A stretch of DNA of 46,220 nucleotides from Lysobacterales bacterium (lineage in GTDB: Bacteria; Pseudomonadota; Gammaproteobacteria; Nevskiales; Salinisphaeraceae): the NCBI GenBank assembly GCA_002715985.1, contig PBAO01000032.1, forward strand, positions 1 to 46,220. The letters are read 5' to 3'. Under the pieces are notes generated by a model. The model worked only from the letters and a program-made list of their open reading frames with translations. It ran no database searches and was not told the origin of the DNA. Positions 31,731 to 39,433 of this stretch are shown piece after piece. The stretch's first letter is position 1; every line of letters starts with the position of its first letter. The translations under genes were made by a program, and so were the position numbers.

Positions 31731-33071
31731 GTGAGCGACACCGTAAACGACGATCGATCGGTCGATTCAGACGACGTACGCAAAGCCGTTTCGGCTGCCG
31801 GGCTCGGCAATGCCCTGGAGTGGTTCGACTTCAGTATCTATGCGTACACCGCGAGCACGATCGGGCAGGTCTTCTTCGCCTCGGACTCGGGCGGCGGCTC
31901 ATTGTTGAAGTCGTTGATGTTCTTCGCCGTGGCGTTCGCGGTGCGCCCGCTGGGCGGCTTGTTCTTCGGCCCGCTGGGTGATCGCATCGGTCGCTCCAAG
32001 GTGCTGGCCGCCACCATCATCATGATGTCGCTGGGCACCGTGATGATCGGCCTGATGCCAACATATGCCCAGATCGGGATCTGGGCGCCGATCGGCCTGC
32101 TGCTGGCCCGGCTCGTTCAAGGATTCTCCACCGGCGGTGAGTACGGCGGGGCGGCGACGTTCATCTGTGAGTATGCGCCGGACAAGACCCGCGGCTTTCT
32201 GGCCAGTTTTCTGGAGTTCGGTACGTTGGGCGGCTATATCGTCGGCTCGGCGCTGGTGTTCGTGACCCAGCTGTCGCTGGGGGATGCCGCCTTCACCGAG
32301 TGGGGCTGGCGTATTCCGTTCCTGTGTGCGGCGCCACTGGGCCTGTTCGGTCTGTATCTGCGACTGCGCCTGGAAGACAGCCCGGCTTTCGAAGAAGCCC
32401 AGGAGAACAACGAAGCCGACGGCACGCTGGGCGAAGTCGTGACCACGCACATGCGCCAGCTGCTGTTGTGCATCGGGCTCACCCTGATTCTCAATATCGC
32501 CTATTACACGGTGTTGACCTATCTGCCGAGCTATCTCGAAACGGTACTGAATATCGGCACCTGGGAAGCATCGGGCCTGTTGATTCTGGTCCAGCTTGTC
32601 ATGATGAGCATCATCTTCCTGTTTGGCGGCCTCTCGGATCGAGTCGGGCGCAAGCCGGTGCTCATAGTGGCCTGTATCGGGTTCATATTGTTTGCCTGGC
32701 CGGCGTTCTGGCTGCTTTCGTTGACGACCATCTGGAGCCTGGTCGGTGGCCTCGCCATTCTCGGCCTGCTGACGGTGATGCTGGCCGGCGTGATGCCCTC
32801 GACGCTGCCGGCGATCTTTCCGACCCGCGTACGCTACGGTGGGTTTGCCATCGCATACAACGTCTCCACGTCGTTGTTCGGCGGGACGGCGCCGCTGATC
32901 ATTCAATGGCTGATCGGCGAGACCGGCAACAATTTCATACCGGCTTATTACCTGATGGCCGCCGCGGCAATCGCGCTTGTTCCGATCATGCTGATTCCGG
33001 AAACCGCCAGCCGGCCGCTACCCGGCTCTCGCGGACAGAACATGGGCAAGAAACCGGCGCCGGCGGCGTGA
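31731..33071 (+). CDS. MFS transporter, metabolite:H+ symporter (ProP-like)
   Basis: A 446-residue, 12-segment carrier. The N-terminus GNALEWFDFSIYAYTA is the MHS-family first helix; GGLFFGPLGDRIGRSKVL is the MFS loop 2-3 motif; GFSTGGEYGGA and YAPDKTRG are also MHS markers. ProP imports proline, glycine betaine and ectoine under osmotic stress; other MHS members import citrate, alpha-ketoglutarate or shikimate. The C-terminal coiled coil of E. coli ProP is absent. GTG 31731 starts just ahead of the conserved region; the open frame extends upstream without similarity. Confidence 0.85.
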   Translation: MSDTVNDDRSVDSDDVRKAVSAAGLGNALEWFDFSIYAYTASTIGQVFFASDSGGGSLLKSLMFFAVAFAVRPLGGLFFGPLGDRIGRSKVLAATIIMMSLGTVMIGLMPTYAQIGIWAPIGLLLARLVQGFSTGGEYGGAATFICEYAPDKTRGFLASFLEFGTLGGYIVGSALVFVTQLSLGDAAFTEWGWRIPFLCAAPLGLFGLYLRLRLEDSPAFEEAQENNEADGTLGEVVTTHMRQLLLCIGLTLILNIAYYTVLTYLPSYLETVLNIGTWEASGLLILVQLVMMSIIFLFGGLSDRVGRKPVLIVACIGFILFAWPAFWLLSLTTIWSLVGGLAILGLLTVMLAGVMPSTLPAIFPTRVRYGGFAIAYNVSTSLFGGTAPLIIQWLIGETGNNFIPAYYLMAAAAIALVPIMLIPETASRPLPGSRGQNMGKKPAPAA

Positions 33072-33306
33072 AGCGGCCCATCGGGTTGTGGCGGGGCCGT
33101 TGCGCCCCGTCGATCGGGCGCTCGTGTTTCGTCGGCGAGCGGTGCTCGACCGGTAATGAAATGGCGCTGGCCTTGCCGGACTGGCCACCGTTGGCCTTGT
33201 TGAACGAAACAGGCCGGCCAATTCCGGATGAAAAATGGCCTGGTGGATCGCGGTCTGGCCCGGCTCGGGCGAGGTGTCCAGCGATGCAGCGGGTACGACG
33301 CGCATA

Positions 33307-33338
33307 AAAAAGCCCGCGACCGGTGCCGCGGGCTTTTT
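33307..33338. terminator. Bidirectional intrinsic terminator
   Basis: A 12-bp stem (AAAAAGCCCGCG and CGCGGGCTTTTT) with an eight-base loop. It separates the ProP-like gene (+) from the acidic lipoprotein gene (-). A second shorter hairpin, CGGGGC and GCCCCG, lies just after the ProP-like stop at 33092-33109. The 288 bases between the two genes otherwise show nothing. Confidence 0.88.
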
Positions 33339-33359
33339 CACGATGGCATCAGCCGATGA

Positions 33360-33623
33360 TCAGTTGTTGTGATCGTCGGTGGCGTCTTCCATCTCGTCGC
33401 TGGCGTTGTCCATGGCGTCCGAGGTTTCGTCGGCGGCGTTGTCCATGGCGTCGGAGGTTTCGTCAGCCGCGTTGTCAATGGCGTCACCGGCATTATCGGT
33501 GGCGTTGTCGAGGCTCTCGCCGGCTTCTTCGGCCGGGCCTTCGTTGCTGTCACAGGCGGCCAGACCGAGCGTGGAGACACCCAGCACAGCGGCGATCAGA
33601 AGGGCTTGCAGTTTATGGCTCAT
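33360..33623 (-). CDS. Acidic lipoprotein with 11-residue repeats
   Basis: An 87-residue protein. Signal peptide core LLIAAVLGVSTLG ends in lipobox LAAC (Cys24). After a short linker, four tandem 11-residue units fill residues 37-80: SLDNATDNAGD, AIDNAADETSD, AMDNAADETSD, AMDNASDEMED. Each has a hydrophobic second position, Asn/Ala faces and acidic ends, an 11-mer periodicity known from LEA-type and synuclein-like amphipathic helices. It would be a very acidic envelope lipoprotein. No named family is recognised. Its neighbour is an osmoprotectant-type carrier, and a long palindrome lies upstream. Confidence 0.8.
   Translation of the reverse strand: MSHKLQALLIAAVLGVSTLGLAACDSNEGPAEEAGESLDNATDNAGDAIDNAADETSDAMDNAADETSDAMDNASDEMEDATDDHNN
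33384..33515 (-). repeat. Four tandem 33-bp coding repeats
   Basis: Encodes residues 37-80 of the acidic lipoprotein as four 11-codon units; units two and three are nearly identical at DNA level, showing recent duplication. Confidence 0.85.
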
Positions 33624-33649
33624 CGATTTTCTCCCTGGTGCTCAAAAAG

Positions 33650-33671
33650 GAACATGCGTTGACGTATGTTC
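33650..33671. promoter_or_regulatory. 22-bp near-perfect palindrome upstream of the acidic lipoprotein
   Basis: GAACATGCGT, a TG spacer, and ACGTATGTTC match as inverted arms at nine of ten positions. It lies 27 bases upstream of the lipoprotein start codon and 103 bases before the CoA-transferase gene on the other strand. It differs from known LexA-type boxes in spacing; a dimeric repressor or activator site is likely. Confidence 0.5.
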
Positions 33672-33773
33672 GCTACAAATGTGCGGCGAGTATAAATAAC
33701 CGCCCGCTTGCTGGTATATGAACGCACCCGGCGCCTACACTTTGAACATTGCGTAATTTCTGTATTCAACGTC

Positions 33774-34988
33774 ATGCAACATCCGTTATCGGGCTATCGC
33801 ATCATCGACACCACGGCCATGGTTTCCGGGCCGGTGGCCACCCAGCAGTTGGCCGATCAGGGGGCTGATGTCATCAAGGTCGAACGCCCTGGCGTGGGTG
33901 ATTTCACGCGGCTGGCCGCCAATCGGCACAACGACATGTCGGCCAGTTATCTCAACAACAATCGCAACAAGCGCTCGATCGCGCTTGATCTCAAGCACCC
34001 GCAGGGCATCGCCGCGATGCGGCGCCTGGTGGCCGGGGCGGACGTGTTCGTGCAGAACTTTCGCCCGGGGGTGGCCGAGCGCATGGGGCTGGGGTACGAG
34101 ACCCTGTGCGCTGACAATCCCGAGCTGATCTATGTTTCGATCAGTGGATTCGGCGACGAGGGCCCGTATGCCGCGCGCCCGGTTTATGATCCGCTTATCC
34201 AGGCGCTGTCGGGGCTGGCCAGTATTCAGGGCGGCGCTGACGATGCGCGCCCGCGGCTGGTGCGCACCATCGTGCCCGACAAGCTGACCGGTTACATGGC
34301 TGCCCAGGCGATCACCGCGGCGCTGTTGGCGCGCGAGCGTGGCGCGGGTGGCCAGCACGTCAGGCTGTCCATGCTGGATGCGGTCATCGATTTTCTCTGG
34401 CATTCGGACATGAACAGCCAGACGTTCGTCGGCCACGAAATGGATCAGGCCAAGGCTGCCAGTTTCATCGATCTGATCTATGAAACCACGACCGGCCATA
34501 TCAGCGTGGCGGTTCAGAATGATGCCGAGTGGCACGCTCTGACCGAGGCCCTGGAGCGGCCCGAGTGGCGCGATGACCGACGTTTTGCCACGGCCGCGGC
34601 TCGTCAGGACAACGTCAACGCACGGCTCAGACTGACCCAGCAGCGCTTGGCCGAGGCCAGCGCCGAGCACTGGCTCGAGCGTCTGGAGGCCCACGGCGTG
34701 CCGTGTGCGCCGGTCCTCACGCGCAGCCAACTGACCGAGCATCCGCAGATTCGGGCCAACGGCATCATCGTGGAAACCGATCATCCGGTCGCCGGGCGGC
34801 TGCGACAGGCCCGCCCGGCGGCGCGTTTTTCTGCCATGGCTGCGCCGCCGTTTCGGGCTGCGCCGCGCCTGGGGGCGGATACGCGCGCCGTGCTGGCCGA
34901 GGCCGGCTACAGCCCTGACGAGATCGCGAGACTCGTCGCCGAGGCTGCGGCCGTACCGTTACATGCCGCCGACGAGGCCACGCCGTGA
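33774..34988 (+). CDS. CaiB/BaiF-family (class III) CoA-transferase
   Basis: A 404-residue enzyme that moves CoA between carboxylic acids. Typical family blocks are LSGYRIIDTTAMVSGPVATQQLADQGADVIKVE, here only as a region at residues 5-40, then NNNRNKRSIALDLK, VFVQNFRPGVAERMGLGYE and YVSISGFG. The catalytic aspartate is in IVPDKLTG at residue 169, the same number as in formyl-CoA transferase. GGQHVRLSMLDAVIDF is the following helix. ATG 33774 is the natural family start. The stop overlaps the GTG start of the glutathione transferase gene, suggesting a two-step pathway. Confidence 0.92.
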   Translation: MQHPLSGYRIIDTTAMVSGPVATQQLADQGADVIKVERPGVGDFTRLAANRHNDMSASYLNNNRNKRSIALDLKHPQGIAAMRRLVAGADVFVQNFRPGVAERMGLGYETLCADNPELIYVSISGFGDEGPYAARPVYDPLIQALSGLASIQGGADDARPRLVRTIVPDKLTGYMAAQAITAALLARERGAGGQHVRLSMLDAVIDFLWHSDMNSQTFVGHEMDQAKAASFIDLIYETTTGHISVAVQNDAEWHALTEALERPEWRDDRRFATAAARQDNVNARLRLTQQRLAEASAEHWLERLEAHGVPCAPVLTRSQLTEHPQIRANGIIVETDHPVAGRLRQARPAARFSAMAAPPFRAAPRLGADTRAVLAEAGYSPDEIARLVAEAAAVPLHAADEATP

Positions 34989-35683
34989 TCGATTTCTATT
35001 ACTGGCCCACGCCCAACGGCTGGAAGATCTCGATCCTGCTCGAAGAACTCGGGCTCGATTATCGCGTGAAACCGGTTGATATCAACGCCGGCGATCAGTT
35101 CGATGCCGAATTCCTGGAGATATCCCCCAACAACCGCATGCCGGCCATCGTGGATCATGCACCGGCCAGCGGGTTTGGCGACAACGCCCTGCCGATCTTC
35201 GAATCGGCCGCGATCGCGCGCTATCTGTGCGCAAAGACCGGTCAGCTCATGCCGGCTGATCCGCGCCTGGCCAAGGAAGTCGATGAGTGGCTGTTTTGGC
35301 AGGTGGGCAACCTCGGTCCGATGGGTGGCCAGATGAGTCATTTCGTCAACTACGCCGACGGCGATCATGCCTATGCCGAGCGACGTTATCGTGATGAATA
35401 TCATCGTTGTCTGGGCGTTCTGGAACGGCGCCTGAAGGCACGTGACTATCTGGTCGGGGGCCGGTACAGCGTGGCCGACATCATCAACTGGCCGTGGGTG
35501 CTGATCGCCAAGGCCATGGGCCAGCCTCTGGACGAGTTTCCGGCGGTGGCCGCCTGGCGTGGCCGGGTGAAGTCGCGCGAGCCCGTGCAGCGGGGCGTTG
35601 CACTCGGCAAGGCCTGGGCCACCGGCGGGCAGACCAAGAGCGAAGCGGCCCGGGCGACGCTGTTCAATCAGCGGGGAACATGA
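34985..35683 (+). CDS. Glutathione S-transferase (YfcG/YghU-like)
   Basis: A 232-residue GST. The thioredoxin-fold N-domain begins DFYYWPTPNGWKISILLEEL, with the T-P-N-x-x-K pattern of Nu-class or YfcG-type enzymes rather than a Tyr/Ser class active site; SPNNRMPAIVDH and IFESAAIARYL provide the cis-proline and glutathione gamma-glutamyl contacts. The C-terminal helical domain carries SVADIINWPWV. GTG 34985 overlaps the CoA-transferase stop by GTGA. YfcG-like proteins have disulfide reductase activity; here a role in the adjacent acyl-CoA pathway is inferred. Confidence 0.9.
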   Translation: MIDFYYWPTPNGWKISILLEELGLDYRVKPVDINAGDQFDAEFLEISPNNRMPAIVDHAPASGFGDNALPIFESAAIARYLCAKTGQLMPADPRLAKEVDEWLFWQVGNLGPMGGQMSHFVNYADGDHAYAERRYRDEYHRCLGVLERRLKARDYLVGGRYSVADIINWPWVLIAKAMGQPLDEFPAVAAWRGRVKSREPVQRGVALGKAWATGGQTKSEAARATLFNQRGT

Positions 35684-35784
35684 AACTGATCGCAGGATGG
35701 CGTCGGGCTTTGTACAATTCGCCGCCGCAAGCGATTGGCGGTATTCGAATGTCGCTGATTGCATAACGCTGTCTGGAGTACACC

Positions 35785-36210
35785 ATGTTCGCCTATATCA
35801 AGGCTTTCATCGCCGGCTTTATCGCTGTTCTGGCGTTTCATCAGGGCCTGCTCTGGCTGTTCGATCACTTTGACGTGATGACGGCCACCGCGTGGAATCT
35901 GGCGCCCGTCGGGCCGTTCGGCGTACCGATCGTCGTGTCCCTGGCATTCTGGGGGGCGCTCTGGGGCCTGGTGCTCTGGTTGTTGATTCGTCGCGCCGAA
36001 AGCGCCGGTTATTACGTGGGTGCGGCCATCCTGGGTGCCATCCTGCCCACGGCGCTGGCGTTCTCCCTGGTGCCGCTGGCCAAGGGCGCGAGTCTGGAGG
36101 GCCTGCTGGCCGACCTGACCCTGGCGCGAATAGGCCTGGCCATGGCGCTCAACGGCGCCTACGGCCTGGGATTTGCACTGCTCATGCGCGTCATGCATCC
36201 ACCGCGCTGA
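35785..36210 (+). CDS. Small four-helix membrane protein, unknown
   Basis: A 141-residue inner-membrane protein with four hydrophobic segments (IKAFIAGFIAVLAFHQGLLW, VPIVVSLAFWGALWGLVLW, YYVGAAILGAILPTALAFSL, IGLAMALNGAYGLGFALLM). The W-N-x-x-P-V-G-P-x-G-x-P linker suggests a conserved uncharacterised family seen in proteobacteria. GGAG before ATG 35785 supports the start. Its last 20 bases overlap the 3' end of the convergent histidine kinase gene. Confidence 0.78.
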   Translation: MFAYIKAFIAGFIAVLAFHQGLLWLFDHFDVMTATAWNLAPVGPFGVPIVVSLAFWGALWGLVLWLLIRRAESAGYYVGAAILGAILPTALAFSLVPLAKGASLEGLLADLTLARIGLAMALNGAYGLGFALLMRVMHPPR

Positions 36211-37447
36211 CGGTGGCGACCGGCGGCGGGCCGGCCGGCTCGGCCTGGCCGCTACAGGGCAGGCGCAGGACGAACACGGTCGCCCATTTGCGGTGATCGG
36301 CGATCAGCCAGAGGTCGCCGCCATGAACGCGGGCCAGTGATCGGCCGACGTACAGTCCCAGGCCCAGCCCGTCGCATTTCCGGGTATCGAAGGCGGCAAA
36401 CGGATCATCGCCGGACTGGACCCCCGGGCCGTTGTCGCTTATTCGAAACTCGACGTGCTGATCATCCGTCAAGCGAACACTGGTCTCGATATGACGTTGG
36501 GCCTCGGCTTCGGACTGACCCGAGTGTGCTTCGATGGCGTTCTGCACCAGGTTGCGCAGCACCTGCTGTACGAGAATACGATCGACACTGATTTCAGCCG
36601 CGGCCGTGGATTCGTCGACGTCCACGCTGTATTCGACCTCACCGGCGCGAATGGCGGTGTCGACCAGACAGTGTAGATCGGCAAGAAGATCGTCGATCCG
36701 GACCTGGTTCAGGTTGGGTTCGCCCTGACGTGCGTAGTTGCGCAGATGACGCACGATATCGCCGGCACGCTGGAGCTCGCGGTCGGCCTGGCGGGCTGCG
36801 GTGCGCGCTGTCGTCAGTTCGTCGGCCGTACTGCCGCGAGCCAGGTGCCCGCGGGCAGCCGTCAGTGGCTGGGCGATATCGTGGGCGATACCGGCTCCGA
36901 GGGCGGCAAACACCTCGATCCGTTCGCGACAGGCCAGCGTTTCGCCCAGCTCGTTCATCCGATCCTGTTCGGCCATGCGAGTCGTGATGTCGTTGGCAAA
37001 ACCGGCCAGTCGATAAAGCTGGCCCGTGTCGTCGTATACCGGCCAGGCGCGGTCGCGAATCCAGCGGATTTCACCGTCGGGCCGATCGATACGAAACGTC
37101 TCGTCGTATTGGCCGGATCGCGCATCGCGTTTGAAGGCCTTCAGCACCCGTTCGCGATCGGCCTCGTGCACCCAGGCCAGCCGACGCCCGGGCTCCTCGT
37201 ACAGGCTCTGACAGGTTTGGCCCCAGATCGCTTCATAAGCGGGGCTGATATAGATCAGTTCATCACCCAGGGGCGTCGTCATCCAGAAGACTTCATGGAT
37301 ATGCTCGGCCAGCTCGCGAAACGCACGAGTTTCCAGCTCGGCAGAAGCCGCACGATGCTTGAGCGCTCGAATCTGTCGGCATAATACCTGTACATCGGTA
37401 CAATCCGGATTGGCGACGATATCGTGATTACTTGCAAAACCAGTCAT
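36191..37447 (-). CDS. PAS-domain sensor histidine kinase
   Basis: A 418-residue soluble kinase with no membrane segment. A short coiled segment precedes a PAS domain with PAC end (residues about 45-155; FWMTTPLGDELIYISPAYEAI, then DGEIRWIRDRAWPV). The H-box AHDIAQPL has His189 as phosphoacceptor, and the ATPase domain has the N-box LVQNAIEA (Asn303), G1 DNGPG (338-342) and G2 GLGLGL (360-365). A cytoplasmic stimulus such as redox, oxygen or a ligand in PAS is likely. ATG 37447 was chosen over the longer frame. The divergent FixJ-type regulator is the presumed partner. Confidence 0.88.
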   Translation of the reverse strand: MTGFASNHDIVANPDCTDVQVLCRQIRALKHRAASAELETRAFRELAEHIHEVFWMTTPLGDELIYISPAYEAIWGQTCQSLYEEPGRRLAWVHEADRERVLKAFKRDARSGQYDETFRIDRPDGEIRWIRDRAWPVYDDTGQLYRLAGFANDITTRMAEQDRMNELGETLACRERIEVFAALGAGIAHDIAQPLTAARGHLARGSTADELTTARTAARQADRELQRAGDIVRHLRNYARQGEPNLNQVRIDDLLADLHCLVDTAIRAGEVEYSVDVDESTAAAEISVDRILVQQVLRNLVQNAIEAHSGQSEAEAQRHIETSVRLTDDQHVEFRISDNGPGVQSGDDPFAAFDTRKCDGLGLGLYVGRSLARVHGGDLWLIADHRKWATVFVLRLPCSGQAEPAGPPPVATVSAVDA

Positions 37448-37823
37448 GGAACCTATCTCGTAAGGCGTGTTGCGGCCGGGTCGCGGTATGGCATCAGTCG
37501 GACGGGCGGGCCACGCCGGCTGCTCATCGATGCGTATCATCACTCTAGCGCCCGCTGAGAGACGCGTGGCGCAATTCACGTATTATCGGGTGTGCAGACC
37601 AAGGGCGATATATCGCGTCATGACCATAGCGTCGATTGTGGGCGCTCGTCCCGGGACGTTGCGCCGCTCGTGAAACAAGGATGAACGCGCAGACAGCGTG
37701 AAGTGTTGGCAGTGCACATATTGAACGCTCAACCAGGACGGCTGCATGAAAATCCAACAGCCCTCAGGTTGAGTGGGCGGTATCCAAACAGACTCTAGTA
37801 CGGACGAATCAACGGGGAATAGG
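37448..37823. promoter_or_regulatory. Divergent regulatory region of the two-component pair
   Basis: No gene is seen in these 376 bases. They contain a perfect 12-bp palindrome GCGATATATCGC (37605-37616), an AT-richer stretch around 37580-37620, and a nested stem-loop at 37728-37773 listed separately. Both starts face away from it, so it must carry two promoters. GGGGAATAGG just before GTG 37824 is the regulator's ribosome-binding site. Confidence 0.45.
37728..37773 (+). other. Nested stem-loop in the regulator leader
   Basis: The outer stem CTCAACC (37728-37734) pairs with GGTTGAG (37767-37773) and the inner stem GGCTG (37740-37744) with CAGCC (37758-37762). If transcribed it would fold just 50 bases before the response-regulator start. 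No T-run follows. It could be a 5' leader structure or a protein-binding site. Confidence 0.4.
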
Positions 37824-38456
37824 GTGAAAAACGACTTGCATGTTCATATCGTTGACGACGACGCGAGTGTTCGTGAGTCGCTCAAGGCGCTGATTCGCGC
37901 TGCGGGCTATGGCGTGACCTGCTATGCCAGCGGCAAGAGCCTGATCGACCATATCGACACGGTCAGTGGGTGCGTCATCGTGGATCTGCGGCTTGCCGAC
38001 ATGGACGGACTGGTCGTCCAGCGTACGCTGATACAGGAGCAGGTCGATGCCGATGTCATCATCATGAGTGCCTATGGTGATATCGCGCATGCCGTGGAGG
38101 CGATGCGTTTGGGGGCAGTCGATTTCGTAGAGAAACCGTTTGATCCGGAAACCTTGATCGATCGGCTGGCCACGCTGGAAAAAGCCAGCGACGACGCAAC
38201 GCGCCTGCAGCGGGATGCCCGACAGCGGGCCGCGCTGATCGACACCCTGACGCCACGAGAAAAACAAGTGCTTTCGGGCATCGTCGACGGCCAGGCGAAC
38301 AAGGAGGTTGCCGCAGCGCTGGGTATCAGTGCACGAACGGTTGAAACACATCGCGTGCACATCATGCAGAAACTACAGGCCAATTCGCTGGCACATCTGG
38401 TGCGCATCTGGATAGAGGCAACAGCGCATCACGAGCAGGCCCTGGATACGGATTAG
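37824..38456 (+). CDS. FixJ-type two-component response regulator
   Basis: A 210-residue regulator. The receiver domain has acidic Asp11/Asp12 (IVDDD), phosphoacceptor Asp54 in VIVDLRLADMDG, Ser82 and Lys104 in EKPF. A LuxR/GerE helix-turn-helix follows at 141-195, with LTPREKQVLSGIVDGQANKE and ISARTVETHRVHIMQKL. Length and the N-terminus fit FixJ, TodT or StyR proteins. GTG 37824 has a strong ribosome-binding site; an upstream in-frame GTG at 37773 is less likely because it overlaps the stem-loop. It is divergently paired with the PAS kinase; target genes are not evident. Confidence 0.9.
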   Translation: MKNDLHVHIVDDDASVRESLKALIRAAGYGVTCYASGKSLIDHIDTVSGCVIVDLRLADMDGLVVQRTLIQEQVDADVIIMSAYGDIAHAVEAMRLGAVDFVEKPFDPETLIDRLATLEKASDDATRLQRDARQRAALIDTLTPREKQVLSGIVDGQANKEVAAALGISARTVETHRVHIMQKLQANSLAHLVRIWIEATAHHEQALDTD

Positions 38457-38503
38457 AAAACGCCGGCCTGCCGTGGACAGACCGGTGTTGGTCTTGTGTG
38501 ACG

Positions 38504-38680
38504 CTATATCTTCGGCCCGCGTCCGCGCACGGCATTGGAGACCAGCGCAAGAACGAACAGCACCAGGAAGATAAAGAAAAGAACCTTCGCGATGCCGGCC
38601 GCACCGGCTGCGATGCCGCCGAATCCGAACACGGCCGCGATAACGGCGACGACAAAAAATACGACTGCCCAACCCAACAT
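38504..38680 (-). CDS. DUF1328 (YtjA-like) small membrane protein
   Basis: A 58-residue protein with two hydrophobic segments: [20 protein letters not shown] and [20 protein letters not shown], joined by GGIAAGAAG. The L-x-W-A-x-x-F and F-G-F-G-G-I-A motifs and size match DUF1328 exactly. GGAGAAAGG precedes ATG 38680, deciding it over the longer frame. Function is unknown; members are often in the stress regulon. Confidence 0.93.
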   Translation of the reverse strand: MLGWAVVFFVVAVIAAVFGFGGIAAGAAGIAKVLFFIFLVLFVLALVSNAVRGRGPKI

Positions 38681-38800
38681 GGCCTTTCTCCGTTTGAATA
38701 AACCAACACTGCGTTGACGCCTTGCGCCGCGCATCTTCCGGGGCTACATCATCGAACGACAGCCCGTCCGTGCCATGAACGATGAAAGCCTGATTCGGAA

Positions 38801-39241
38801 CTACTTGTAAAGCTGCGTATTGAGATGCTTGGCGATCTTGTCGTCGTCTTCGTTGGTCCAGTCCTTGTCGATCGAATCAACGATCGTGGCCGAGACCGTG
38901 TCATCGAGCTTGTCGCGCAGATGACCCAGGAACTGGGGCGCAGCGGCCAGTACCAGCGCATCGAATTTCTTGTCGTTGTGATCGGACTTGAGCTTTTTCG
39001 CCAGTTCCTTGGCAAAGATGTCCGCATGTTTTTCGCTGGTTCGGACTTGCGGATCGGCTTCGTGATGACCGGCACCCGCGGAATCGTCCACGCCGCCCTT
39101 GCCACCGGTTCGCAGATCCCCTTCGTGCATGCGACTGGCGTCGTGATAGGTCGCGCCAACACGTTTGAGCCGGCCGTCGGCGGTGCGCTCGAAAAAGCGA
39201 GCAGCGGCCGCATCGGCCACGACGATCCACTGTGTACTCAT
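38801..39241 (-). CDS. Host-attachment family protein (pfam Host_attach)
   Basis: A 146-residue soluble protein. It begins TQWIVVADAAAARFFER, the family's nucleotide-binding-like first strand, and continues through HADIFAKELAKKLKSDH, FDALVLAAAPQFLGHLRDKL and the acidic end IVDSIDKDWTNEDDDKIAKHL. The pattern A-x-P-x-x-L-G-x-L-R is diagnostic of proteins described in Agrobacterium as required for attachment to host cells, although biochemical function is unproven. AGGGA before ATG 39241 supports that start. Gene 39434 diverges from it. Confidence 0.85.
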   Translation of the reverse strand: MSTQWIVVADAAAARFFERTADGRLKRVGATYHDASRMHEGDLRTGGKGGVDDSAGAGHHEADPQVRTSEKHADIFAKELAKKLKSDHNDKKFDALVLAAAPQFLGHLRDKLDDTVSATIVDSIDKDWTNEDDDKIAKHLNTQLYK

Positions 39242-39433
39242 ATGATCCCTGTCGCCCGAGACCGACGTACGGGCCGGCCTCTGTCGTGTGTTCATCCTGT
39301 CGAAAATTAACCAACGCCCGGCCGAGCGGCTATCCGTGCTACTACGCAAGCCCCGGATGAGGGCCGACGTCGGTTGCTGCAGCATGGCATACAGCACGTT
39401 AAGCTCGACGATCGACTTGAACTCGGCATCTTC

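Noticed and set aside
37706-37724. A sigma-54-like TGGCA...TTGA sequence upstream of the response regulator
   Set aside because: The spacing between the GG and the expected GC elements is wrong by several bases, so it does not fit the -24/-12 pattern.
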